Notes under the pieces: generated by a model | The model's input: the letters and a program-made list of their open reading frames with translations, nothing else | Databases searched by the model: none | Told to the model about the DNA's origin: nothing | Program-made: the position numbers and the translations under genes | Source of the DNA: Paraspadella gotoi | Taxonomy: Eukaryota; Chaetognatha | Direction: 5' to 3' | DNA: 64,000 bases | Assembly (NCBI GenBank): GCA_051294375.1 | Contig: CM119267.1 | Location: forward strand, 13,215,081 to 13,279,080 | Shown: positions 22,391 to 32,939 of the stretch, one piece after another | Layout: each line of letters opens with the position of its first letter | Numbering within the stretch: position 1 is the stretch's first letter

Positions 22391-23060
22391 ACTTGGATCT
22401 GTTTTCAGCAGATCCCGACTCTTTAATTCACTTTGTCAGTCCATCGGTCCGCCCCCTCAATCATGTCAGAACATCGAATTATGATAAATTATGCAAAAGA
22501 AACAATGTTTGTCCATCCGTCTGTCCGTCCGTACGTCCGTCCCACCTTAGCAAAAAACACCAATTACTCGTGATTGGATGGATGGATTGGAAGGAAGTTT
22601 TGTGTGTGGGTAGGGAAGTGTGTGATTGAGCTGGATATGAAGTTTCAATGGAATCGTCCGAGTGGAAATGAGTTTAAATGGAAAAAACCAAAAAATATAT
22701 TTTACTATTTCACCAATTACTCGTGAGTAGATGGGGCGATTGACTTTTGTATTTGGGTAGAAAAATGTGTGATTAAACTGGAAATCAAGTTTCGATGGAA
22801 TCGTTTGAGTGGAAATGAGTTTAAATAAAAAAAAAAGAACCTGTTTCAATAATTGATTATACTTCTTTTTATATTAAATGTAAATGCAAGATGAAATAAT
22901 TAATCAAATAATTAATCAGTTAAATAATCAATTAGTCAATTAATTAATCAATCAAAACAAACATTTTGGATCAAATTAATTAATTGCCTAATTAATTAAT
23001 TTTTTGCCTAATTAATTAATTACCGATAATGATTGTGGGCAGATCCGACATTGTTTGCTC
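22391..23060 (+). repeat. Family 1 element, near full length
   Basis: The left end folds as GGATCTG-TTTTCAG-CAGATCC. It is followed by CGACTCTTTAATTCACTTTG, a GTCCATCCGTCTGTCCGTCC run, two tandem internal units (about 22555-22680 and 22705-22830; ACTCGTGA...GGAATCGT...GAGTGGAAATGAG) and an ATTAATTA-rich segment. The right end is GGGCAGATCCGACATTG plus TTTGCTCAAACTTG. It is non-coding. Confidence 0.65.
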
Positions 23061-23862
23061 AAACTTGTTTTTATTTAGAAAAGGGTAAGATCTAATTTTA
23101 AAGAGTTTTTTAGCTTTTATTACGAAAATTATAACAAAAAAATTAGGAATGTATAAAAATTTAAGGTATCGATTGATTTTATTTAAACTTTCTTTTCAAG
23201 TGATTCTGTTAATTAGATAAAAATAAAACCTTTTGAAGTAATATAAAAAGAAGAGAAAGGTTCTGTACTTTTGCTAAATTCTGAATTGTTATAATAAGGA
23301 AACAATTTAATTTATTAATATTTTTAAGGGATCAATATGAATATTAATTAATATATGTGTTTTATTCGTTTACAACAATTAGTTGAAACAGTACATTCAA
23401 AAGGGCATACAGCATTACAGATAAACGCATAAATTGTAAAGTTTACAATTCAACAAAATATAAATATTTAAATTAACAGAACGAAAAAAAAAAGAAAAAA
23501 AAATCAACAATAAGCTGACAAGATTTTTAGAATATTGTTTCTAGAGGAAAAAAGCTTAATGGTTATTATAGTTTTGTTTATGTAAAAATAGAGTTTAGAT
23601 TTGATTTTTATGCTTTTAAGTGCATATAAAAAAAATATTAGTCTTGTAAAGCCTTTGTTCAACAAGGATAATTTCTTAAAATTTTAGCTTTGTACAGTAA
23701 AAAATAAAAATTTGGAATTTAGTAAAAAATACATTTTGTTGCAAAAATAAAATAATAGATGATATAAATATTTAGGTAGGATCAACTAAAAATTTTTTAT
23801 AATAATTAAATTTTTGTGTCCGCTACCATAAGAGATAGGAATTTTTTCCCCATTTATGAGAA
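23061..23862. other. A+T-rich stretch, nothing recognised
   Basis: No long frame, no repeat termini, no RNA gene seen. Confidence 0.4.
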
Positions 23863-24050
23863 TGATTAATGAGTATCACTATTCAAATTCCTTTGATGAT
23901 AGACCCTTAAGCTTACGATATCATTTTTATCTTTGGGTCCCCTTAAAGCTAGAGCTGATTAATGAGTATCACTATTCAAATTCCTTTGATGATAGACCTT
24001 ATAAAGCTTATGATATCATTTTTATCTTTGGGTCTCCTTAAAGCTAGAGC
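23863..24050 (+). repeat. Two-copy tandem duplication of about 93 bp
   Basis: 23863-23955 and 23956-24050 both run from TGATTAATGAGTATCACTAT to TTAAAGCTAGAGC, with a handful of differences. The frame stays open across both copies because the unit is a multiple of three; I see no evidence that it is translated. Confidence 0.9.
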
Positions 24051-25965
24051 TGGTGTTGTTTCTTTTTTGTGTTTCACCTCCTTGCTTTTCTCCACCCAAG
24101 ATTGACTCAGATTTGGTTGAATTGTTTTCACGTTTGATCTCAACTTATTTAGTTCTCTGAGTGATTTCATCCTTGAGGAGTGGGAGAATCAATAATAGAG
24201 AGAAAAACAAGTAATGGACTTGGAGTGCAGAGAAGGGACAATTTCATTCACAATATTTGTTGACTGAAAAGATTCAGTCTCGGGGTGATACTCACCAAAA
24301 GAAGCGGCCAAAAAGGAAACGCGATAAGAAAGCAAGGAGTGATGGCAAAAGCAGAGAGTTGAGAGAGATAGAGAGTGAGAGAGAGAGAGAGTTGAAGATC
24401 GGGTGAGACTTTCTTCTTTGCGAAGAATAAGTCGCAAAGATTTTGTTTGCAGAATGAAGAAAGAGGAGAGAGAGACAGAGGGAAAAGAGAGAGGGAGAGA
24501 GAGTTCGGGGGTAAGGGTGAGTTTTAGACAAGAGACGAAAAGTATTTAAAAGCAGAAGGATAACCGAATAGAAGAGGATTTTTGGGTCGCTGTCTAGATG
24601 AAAGAGTTAATTTTTTTCCCCTTTTTTCCGTGAGGGGATTTTGGACACGAAAGAAAGAAACGAAGGGAAAAGAAAATAAGAAACAGGAAACTCAAATGAT
24701 AAAAGCCGAAAGGTTAAAGTTAAACAGATTTTGTGAGAGAGAGAGAGCGAGAGAGAGAGTGTGTGTGTCTCTCGCCAAAATAGTCCTCATGCGATGAGAC
24801 AAGCCGGGTGAGTTGAGATGCAAAATGGATGCGATGGCTGTTTTTTCGCAAACGATAACGACGGCAGATCGGCAGCAGACCAGCAGCAGACCAGCAGCAG
24901 ACCAGCAGCAGACGCCATGGGTGGGATGGGCGCCATGATAGTCTCGACACTCGACTTCTATTTCCGAATTTGATGGAGGATGAATAAAAATTGTGAAAAT
25001 TCTCAAGAAGAAGAAAGAAATAAAAGATGAATCTATGTCATCTACAACCCTATCTTTATTTTACTCACGTGAATTCTTCTTAGATTTCGACGAGTTGTGA
25101 AAAGCAGTTTTTGTTGGTTTATTTTTTGTTATTTCTGTTTATTTTTTTACTATTTGAAACGTAAATCCGATGAAAATACGAAAAAAAGCTGGCGCTGTTT
25201 TGTCAGGTACTTCGCCTCGGATGCGATTTTGTCGTTGACATGATATATATTGACAGTTGAAATCGTTATTGTGGTGACGGTCTTCGTTGATGTTTCATAC
25301 GTTTTTGTGAACGTTGACGTCTCGTTCGATTTGTCGTTCTGATCGGTTATACTACGAGGTTTGGAATTTCTGTCATGATGTTAATCATTAACTTTTCCTT
25401 GCTGTTTTTTATGCTATCTTCTATTTTTATTTTGCGTACTTAAATAATGTTGAGTTGTTCATTGTGTGTTTATAATGTTTAGAGATAATATTATTTATAT
25501 ATATATATTATTACGTTGGTACGGTGTCTACCACTTTAGTTCACATTCTTTTCATCCTTTTTTCTTAAAATATCTTTTCGACAAAGAAAATAAAAAAATC
25601 TTATTTTATTTGGCATTGAGAACAGTTGAACATTCAAAGAGAAATATCATCTAACGGAATTTTAACAGGAATGTTTCTTTGATCGTAGTCGTCGTTGTTG
25701 TCGCTGAAAAAGACTTCAAACTCTTAATAGTTCATACTCTCGTCATATACGTCATAGTTTTGGTCGTTTATGTTCTCAACCAGAAAACGGACTGAAGACG
25801 ACAAAGATGTCACCTGCAGCGGCGGCGTCGCAAAGGATGACAGTGGTATCGGCCATGGATGAGGATGAAGTCAACCAAAACTTCCACCTGGGAAATCACG
25901 GATGATCTCGTCGAGTCGAGAGTGTTGCAGAAAAGACTCTGAGAAACTTGTCGAGAAACGGACGT

Positions 25966-25967
<2 letters not shown>
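24051..25967. other. No supported gene
   Basis: Mixed sequence with short GA runs (24370-24500, 24735-24760). Reading frames are low-complexity. See the 11-bp minisatellite at 24863-24911. Confidence 0.4.
24863..24911 (+). repeat. 11-bp minisatellite (GACCAGCAGCA)
   Basis: About four tandem GACCAGCAGCA units. The 11-bp period shifts the frame at every unit, so it is not a polyglutamine-type coding repeat. Confidence 0.85.

Positions 25968-26022
<55 letters not shown>
25968..26022 (+). repeat. (GA)n microsatellite
   Basis: Pure GA run of about 27 units. Confidence 0.97.
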
Positions 26023-26025
<3 letters not shown>

Positions 26026-26144
26026 ATTATTTTTTATTCTTTTACGTACACGTTGCAGAAGAACTTACTCCATCGAGAGAGAGAGGAAGTTGGGGGTTAA
26101 GGTAATGTCGCCAGGGGGAAGAAAGAAATTAAGTAAAAATAAAC

Positions 26145-27155
26145 AAGTTTTGAGCAAACAATGTCGGATCTGCCCACGATAATTAAGCGATAATCAGATT
26201 TAAAAAAAATAAATAAATAAATACTACAGTAGAAATAATTACAAATAAAGTACAATAATTTTTTTAAACTATTATTATTTTTTCCACTTGCATTCATTTT
26301 TTACTCGCATCATTTTTTCAATTGCATCATTTTTTCAACTCGCATCATTTTTCAAATTTGCATCTTTTTTTAAGCTTGCATCATTTTTTTTAACTCGCAT
26401 CTTTTTTCAACTCGCAACAATCTTTCAACTTGCATCATTTTTTCACTTAATTAAAATTATACAATTAATTAATTAATTAAAACATACATAGTAAGTATAA
26501 ATAATAAAAATTAAAGTCAACTTGACTTTGGTTTTTTTCCATGTAAACTCATTTCCACTCCTCGATTCCATCAAAACTTTTATTTAAATCGTGCTCAATC
26601 ACACACTTTTCTTCCCACACACAAAATTTAATCTCAATCTGTCCATCCAATTATGATTAATTCGATTAATTATAGATTAAAATTAGTAAAAAGATTCAAA
26701 GCTCATTTCCACTCGCACGATTCCATCTAAATTTTATATCCAGCTTCATCACACTCTTTCCTACCCACACACAAAATTTAATCTCAATCTATCCATCCAA
26801 TTATGATTAAATCGAGTAATTAAGGGTTAAAATTAGTAAAAAGTTTTAAGTTAATGTGACTTATGTTTTTTCAATTTTAGCTCATTTCCACTCGCACGAT
26901 TCCATCGAAACTTTATATCCAGCTCAATCACACCCTTTTCTAATCACACACAAAATTTCATTCCATCCATCCAATCACGATTAAATAGAGCTTTTTGCTA
27001 AGGGGGACGGACAGACAGACGGACATCGTTTTTTTTGCTTAATTTAGCATAATATGATGTTCTAATGTGATAAAAATGATTTAGCGACTAGATTTAGCGG
27101 TGGGACCGAAGGACCGACAAAGTGAATTATAGAGTCGGAATCTGATCCGACTAAA
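26145..27155 (-). repeat. Family 1 element, about 1 kb, minus orientation
   Basis: Read on the minus strand, it starts with the hairpin AGTCGGATCAGATTCCGACT and continues CTATAATTCACTTTGTCGG, then a GTCCGTCTGTCTGTCC run. Three tandem internal units of about 165 bp follow (centred near 26.93, 26.76 and 26.60 kb). It ends at GGGCAGATCCGACATTG and TTTGCTCAAAACTTG. The extra internal unit explains its greater length. No protein is encoded. Confidence 0.65.
26283..26452 (-). repeat. About 18-bp minisatellite (TCGCATCATTTTTTCAAC)
   Basis: About eight degenerate units of (A/T)CTCGCATCATTTTTTCA inside the family 1 element. It is absent from the other copies. Confidence 0.8.
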
Positions 27156-27273
27156 AATAAAAAATGAGTGAAGAGTGAAAATTAAGGAGAGGGAGGATTC
27201 GTCCGGTTGCCTCCGCGAAAATTAATGCGGTCGGTAAAAAAGCCAGCGGGGAATCGTACTCTGTGGAAAAGGG

Positions 27274-27276
<3 letters not shown>

Positions 27277-27311
<35 letters not shown>
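27277..27311 (+). repeat. (GA)n microsatellite
   Basis: Pure GA run of about 17 units. Confidence 0.95.
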
Positions 27312-27315
<4 letters not shown>

Positions 27316-27455
27316 CCTCAGGCGCTAGTTAAAGGGGGTGCAAAAGAGATGGTGGTTGATTTGGTCAGCCGAAGTGAAAGAGAAAAAAAATCGGGAAAAA
27401 AAAATCAGAGGATAAATCGTCTTCGTGCGAAACAAACAGTTGAGAGAATAGAAAT

Positions 27456-27545
27456 GGAAACAGAGATGGAAACGGAGATGGAAACAGAGATGGAAACAGA
27501 GATGGAAACGGAAATGGAAACGGAGATGGAAACAGAGATAGAGAT
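27456..27545 (+). repeat. 12-bp minisatellite (GAGATGGAAACA)
   Basis: About seven tandem 12-bp units with alternating ACAGAG/ACGGAG variants. On the plus strand it would read METE repeats. The period of 12 keeps any frame open, so coding is not implied. Confidence 0.9.
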
Positions 27546-28108
27546 ATAAAAAAATGAAAGGTGGCAGTGGAGTTGGAACCAAATACAGAACAACAGATTT
27601 TAACAAAAAATAATCAATAAAAATCAGGACCGCAAAATATTTTCGATATATTGATGACTTAAGTATCAAATTAATAGGTTAACTGATTTTTGATTACCTT
27701 CGATTAGAAAACTGGATCTCAAGAGCTTACGTTAGGTGAGGAAAAAAAGATTTTTTCTTAATTTTTCTTTCTTTCTTTCTAGATGAGATTTTGCCTCAAA
27801 AGAAGATTCTAAACCTAAAAAAATTCCTCGAGAAAATGATGTAAACAATAGGAGAACCGAAAGACGGGGAAAAAACGCGGGAAAAAAGAATAAGGGTAAG
27901 TCGGGGGAAAAAAGGAAAGGAAAAGTAGAGAATGGAGCTCCTTTTTTTCTTTCCTTCGCGCATCGTCAATCGACGCGGAAAATGGATTCGCAAATAAGGA
28001 GGAGAGACGAGATTGTTTTCATCCGTTGACGCAATGATGTGTCGAGGGGGAGGGCGTGACGTAGTGCGTGACGTGGACAAATTGGCGTAGTGTAGCCGCC
28101 GCGCGAAG

Positions 28109-28350
28109 TGTAGTCGGGCAAAGCATAAGTTCACCCTGCCTATAAGCCGGAGTAGCTCATGACCACTAGGTTCTGGGTTCAATCCTAACCCAGTACCTAC
28201 CCTGCGGGAACTGTGAGGATGGCCGTAAGCCGACTTTGGGGCGTGGAAAACCCTCAAGCCTGGTTCCAAGCCCAGGACCCGTTCCATGGCTGCTAGAGGG
28301 GTTAAAGAAGTTATTTATAGTCATCTTCAGTCCACTTAGCACCTTATCCA
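28109..28350 (+). repeat. SINE-A copy (tRNA-derived)
   Basis: Starts GTAGTCGGGCAAAGC. An RNA polymerase III box B-like GGTTCAATCC and a conserved 3' half (CCTGCGGGAA...GGCCGTAAGCCG...CCTCAAGCCTGGTT...CCATGGCTGCTAGAGGGG) are shared with copies at 45.8, 47.2, 58.0 and 59.4 kb. The box A region is degenerate here. Confidence 0.7.
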
Positions 28351-28659
28351 CAGAAGTTGGATAAGGTAAGGGTGAGTCGTCAGTTTTGTTTCCGGTTAAA
28401 TTCTTTATTCGATTTTAACGGAGGAATTTTTATTTTTTTATTTTTTTTATTCGATCCGAATACGTGGACGCGCTTTAGGTTGAGGGGGAAGGCCTTTTTA
28501 AAAAAAAAACTTTGCCAAAATAAAATCAGACGCATGATTCCCTCTTCATTTAATTTAATTATCGGAGCAAGAGAAAAAAACTTAAAAGGAGAAAATAATC
28601 ACGCAATCTCAAGAAAAAAATCTTAAAAGCATAAGGAATCGAGCCTACTTTTGATGAAA

Positions 28660-28880
28660 CCAAATATTCGGATGCGATGATAACCAAATATTGATGCGAT
28701 GATAACCAATAATTGAATGCGGATGATAATAAAATAACTGATGTGATGATAATCAAATGATTTGATGCGATGATAGTCATTCATTGATGTGAGATAATCA
28801 TCATTGATATGATGATAAAGTCATTTCATTGATGCGATGATAGTCATTTCATTGACGCGATGAGTCATTCATCGTAAATA
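28660..28880 (+). repeat. GATGCGATGATAACCAAATA tandem repeat
   Basis: About nine degenerate units of 20-26 bp, followed by AATAAAACAAACAAATGCGT and a GA tract. The same series lies, inverted, directly next to the SINE-A copies at 45.84 and 58.02 kb, so it belongs to that repeat. Confidence 0.75.
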
Positions 28881-29514
28881 AAACAAACAAATGCGTGTTA
28901 TGAATGAAAGAGAGAGAGAGAAGAGAGAGAGAGAAGGAGAGAGAGAGAGAAAGAGTGAGAGAGGTGGTCAGTTTTCACTCTCGTTTATATAAAGTATAAT
29001 CAGAAGCTGGACCGCCCTGCAGAGCTGAACATCGATTTTTCAGACGTATCTGAGTAGGACGACAACTCTTTTTCCTTTTCCTTTGAATGAAATTTTAGAT
29101 TGTTCTTTTTTTTAAGAAGAAACCAAGACCGAGGTCAAATTTCATATTTGCATATTTAACTAATTTATAAATATTATCCCAACTCAAATAATTATTATTT
29201 TAAAAAAGAAAAAAAATGATTAAATATATACACTAAAAAAAATTTACAATTTTAAAATTGTAAAAATATTAGAATAACAAAAAAAGTAATGTTTAATTTG
29301 ACAATATCTCTCTCTTCTCAACTCCTATTTTAGATATATTTGCCAATAGTGGGCCGACCGGTCCAAAGTTACAGTAATAAACAAAAAACAAAAAATTTTT
29401 TTGTTAGAAAGTTATATATGTAATTAAATTAATCCGCGCAATTGCCGGAAAATAGCAGCTATATGTACAGCAGCAAGGCTGATGTACATGTGACATTGCC
29501 TGCATTATAAGTTA

Positions 29515-29664
29515 TTTTTCCTTTTTTTCTAAAAGGAATCCATGAAAATCTCGGATTGTAAATTTGGGTATTTTGTATAGAGAAAAAAAATAAATGGCGA
29601 TAATAAAAGTTTTTAGAAGGAAAAAATAATAAGAATTTTTTCAAAAAAACGAACGGTCGTACAT

Positions 29665-29700
<36 letters not shown>

Positions 29701-29890
29701 TGAAAAAAAAAGTGACTAAAATTTTTTTTTTGTAAAAAAAAAAAGAGAGAGAGAGAGAGAGATAGAGAGAGCCGGAACTCGTTTACTCGTCGCGCAGTGA
29801 CGGAGGTAAAAAAAAGGTGACTAAAAATATTTTTTGTACAAAAAAAGAGATAGAAAGAGAGAAAGAGAGAGAGAGACAGATAGAGAGAAA

Positions 29891-29924
<34 letters not shown>

Positions 29925-30009
29925 CCGGAAACACGTGTTTACTCGGTTTACAAGTGAATAAATTTTTTTTTGTAAAAAAAAAAAAAGAGAAGAGAGTGAG
30001 AGAGAGAGA

Positions 30010-30086
<77 letters not shown>

Positions 30087-30431
30087 GTTTTCCCGCCAAC
30101 GATACGCAATATTAGGTCACTCTTTGTTTATATCGGCGTGATCTCGGTCAAGTTGATTTTTTTTATACACGTAACGCGTTATTTAGGTCATGTTCCTCGA
30201 CATTGTTTACTCGTTGCCCCGCCAAACGCCACGAAATCAGGTGAAGTTAGTTATTCTTCACATTTTTCTCAAAAAAATCCACGAAAATCTCAGATGTAAT
30301 TTGGGATTTTGTATGAGAAAGAAGCGCGGAATAAATGGCGATAATAAAAGTTTTTAGAAGGAAAGAAAATAATAAGAATTTTCAAAAAACGGTGGTAAAA
30401 CAAAGTGAATATTTTTTTTTTAAAAAAAAAG

Positions 30432-30474
<43 letters not shown>

Positions 30475-30840
30475 GAGACGGAGGGAGACGGAGGGAGAGA
30501 GAGAGAGAGCCTGAACTCGTTTTTTTTAAACGATTCAGAAAAGGCAGCGCCTGATCAAATATATATGTTTTTAGAAATAAAAAAATAATCAGAATTTTTC
30601 AAAAAACGAACGATCACGCAAGAGATCGCACACAAAGAGAGACAGAGAGAAACTGAACTCGTTTTTAAACGATTCAGAAAAGGCAGCGCCTAAAAAAAAA
30701 AATATATAATATAAAAAATAAATAAAAGAAAGGCAAAAAATGTTACATGGTTTACAATTGGAAACTTTTCCAATTTTTTCCAATCGCAGCTTGTAAAAGA
30801 TTTTATTTATTTGTATTAAAATTAAGACTATAGCTTCTCA
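29515..30840 (+). repeat. Block A, copy 1 (nested GA-rich repeat)
   Basis: Three units of about 120-140 bp (29700-30083), each made of GTGACTAAAAAT or similar, a T-run, TTGTAAAAAAA, a GA tract and a CCGGAACTCGTTTACTCG-type spacer. They are flanked by two copies of TAAAAGTTTTTAGAAGGAAA (29605 and 30345) and two of ACGATTCAGAAAAGGCAGCG. Long ER/SL frames come from GA tracts and are not genes. Confidence 0.75.
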
Positions 30841-30979
30841 TTAAAAAAATCCTTTGAGTTCCCATTTTTATTAGAAATTTAAAAAAAATTTTTTGAATTT
30901 CATCTTCAATATTATATACTGCAATATGTAAATTAGCTTAAAGCATTTCTAATATACTAATTTGATATTATAATGAGTA

Positions 30980-31275
30980 CTTATAATCTCAATTTGCATA
31001 TTGCAGTAAATCATAAGGAAGTGAGAAATTCAAACAAAAAATATACTTAAATCCAAAGTAATATAAAATATCACAGCTATTTCAGATGAAAAGCCATAAT
31101 CTAAATTTTTAACTTACTATGATCGCACACTTTTGTAAACTTTTATCATTAATTTCATAATAATTTTTATTTTAAAAAAAAACGGTAGTCACAGCCAAAC
31201 CTATAAAAGCGTAGTAGTTTTTTATATATGAAACAGCGTGACCACGACGACGACGACGACGACGTCACAAAGAAG
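30980..31275 (+). promoter_or_regulatory. Module P, copy 1 (octamer/TATA/CRE-like)
   Basis: Contains AATTTGCATATTGCAG (ATTTGCAT octamer), the conserved CTAAATTTTTAACTTACTATG block, TATAAAA at 31202-31208, then a (GAC)n run ending in GACGTCAC at 31260-31267. The same order occurs at 37.2 and 49.1 kb (plus strand) and, inverted, at 45.1-45.5 and 57.3-57.7 kb. Promoter activity is inferred from the motifs. Confidence 0.4.
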
Positions 31276-31290
31276 CAACCCTAAAACATT

Positions 31291-31620
31291 ATAGAGCCTG
31301 ACCCGGCTTCGCCGTCAAGGCTCGATAAAAATGTTTGCCTTGAATTTATCGCGTGCTTAGGATGGAACCAATACTTTTCGGAATGAATGGATTTATTATA
31401 TTTTCGAATAATTATAGAAGGATGTATACTGTATTATATAGCCAGGTATTCTGGGAGTGAATAAACGAGACTGTGAGAGNNNNNNNNNNNNNNNNNNNNN
31501 NNNNTGAGAGAGTCTTGATTGAAAGCTTGCAGGGACCTGCTCGGTCATTATCTTGTAAGAGTGATGGGGCCTTAAACCAAAGCCTGTCCAAAGTCAGGGA
31601 CAAGCTAATTTAATAAATGA
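31291..31620 (+). other. Block B, copy 1 (paired hairpins plus AATAAA)
   Basis: Stem 1 is GAGCCT / AGGCTC (31294-31299, 31318-31323) around an inner GGC-TTC-GCC stem. Stem 2 is CGATAAA / TTTATCG (31323-31329, 31345-31351). A third stem near the end pairs AGCCTGTCC with GGGACAAGCT (31581-31606). An AATAAA follows. The copy is broken by a 25-N gap. It may be a structured transcript region of a repeat; I do not recognise it as a known RNA family. Confidence 0.5.
31480..31504. other. Assembly gap (25 N), probably zero length
   Basis: The flanks end CTGTGAGAG and begin TGAGAGAGTC. The other two copies read CTGTGAGAGAGTC without a break, so the flanks overlap. Confidence 0.95.
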
Positions 31621-31784
31621 ATGGATGATTTTTATATTGGTTGTACCAATTTCATAGTATTGTATAGTATTGTATTTTATAGTTTTGTATATATATATAC
31701 ATATATATATACATATTGTATAGTTATATAAATAATTATTAAACGAGATTGACTTTAAAAAATGGGGACAAGGCACGGCTTTTT

Positions 31785-32010
31785 CAATTTTTAAAATTTT
31801 TATTTTAAGAGAGAGAGAAAGAGAGAGGAGCGGGGATAAATTAGAAAAAAAAGACGAGAATATAAAAATAAAAGGAGCGGGCTATTTGAGGAGATTGAAT
31901 TGGATAAAACCGATAAAGACGCAGAGACGGCGCGAGTGAGCGTTGTAAAAATATCGTAAAATGTAAAGATAAAAGAGAACTGGGCGGAATGTCGTGAAAA
32001 GGAGACGGAC

Positions 32011-32090
<80 letters not shown>

Positions 32091-32345
32091 CAGTCGTCTG
32101 CCCAGGTTTCGCAATTCTAGAAGACGGTTTCCAACATGGAATGAAGAGGAAGCGCGAAACGAGAGAGAGATGGAATTTTTTTTCTAAAGAGAGACTGAAC
32201 GAGAAGAGAGGAAGAGGAGGAGGACAACTTAGAGGTAGGCGAAGTAGCGGGAGGAGGAGGAAACTAAGAGGAGGAGAGGATGAGAGAGCGCGGGAAACGA
32301 AAGGGTCAACGAGGGAAGGGAAAAAGGAAAATAATAAATATTGAT
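31785..32345 (+). repeat. Block C, copy 1 (GA-rich)
   Basis: Opens TTTCAATTTTTAAAATTTTT, then GAGAGAG, ACGAGAATATAAAAATAAAA, ACCGATAAAGACGCAGAGAC, a long GA tract, TTCAGTCGTCTGCCCAGG and a GGAGGAGGA-rich end. Recurs at 34.3, 37.9 and 49.8 kb. ER-rich frames are not genes. Confidence 0.75.
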
Positions 32346-32591
32346 CAGTGTTTACTTTTATTCATGCATATGCGTTTCATTCTGCGTTTTTAATCTTTTT
32401 GTTAGATTTTTTCAGCTCCTTTTTTTCAACATATTAATTTTAAATAAAAAATCTTTAATATAATCAAACATAATTAAATGCTTAATATAAAAATCATAAA
32501 ACTAAAATATACTAAGATTATTAACAAATAGAAACAAAGACAAAAAAAAATATAAAGCATAAACGAAGAACAACGTTAATAAAACGTTTAT

Positions 32592-32820
32592 GGTGGACTA
32601 AAATCCACCAACCTTTCATCAGAGGCATTGGTGCCGAGCAGAATCATTCGCCTCCCAACCCGAAGGTGCGGGGTTCTAGCCGGTGGCCCTAGCAAGTTAA
32701 GAGAGACGGGGCGCTTAACTCGCCTGAACCAGTGTTACAGCCTGATCGAAGATCAGGGACGCTTATATTGAACGGTTCTGTCACTAACACTAACAATTAT
32801 CACTGTCTCTTCACGTTCAA
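32592..32820 (+). repeat. Block D (tRNA-like repeat, SINE-B), copy 1
   Basis: Starts with the hairpin GGTGGA-CTAAAA-TCCACC. It contains ATTGGTGCC...GGTGCGGGGTTCTAGCC (box B-like GGTTCTAGCCC) and a CCTGATC-CGAA-GATCAGG hairpin (CGAA loop partly lost in this copy), and ends near CACTGTCTCTTCACG. Further copies lie near 35.3, 35.7, 38.9, 51.0 and 63.1 kb. Confidence 0.6.
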
Positions 32821-32939
32821 AGATAATGCGTAAAAACTAAAAACAAAATATGAAAACATTAACAAAAACAAAAATATAAAGCATAAATGAAAAACATGAG
32901 AGCAAAAAACAAATAAAATAAAACATTATAAAGTGTTTA

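Noticed and set aside
27349-27549. Frame encoding METE repeats as a possible repeat protein
   Set aside because: A 12-bp minisatellite keeps its frame automatically. The flanking residues look like random A/G-rich translation.
29515-30083. CRISPR-like array because of regular repeat/spacer look
   Set aside because: The units are GA tracts with shared spacers in a eukaryotic repeat. There are no unique spacers of constant size and no cas-like genes.
31291-31351. Hammerhead or other self-cleaving ribozyme
   Set aside because: No CUGAUGA/GAAA core is present at the right spacing. The stems are real but fit no motif I know.
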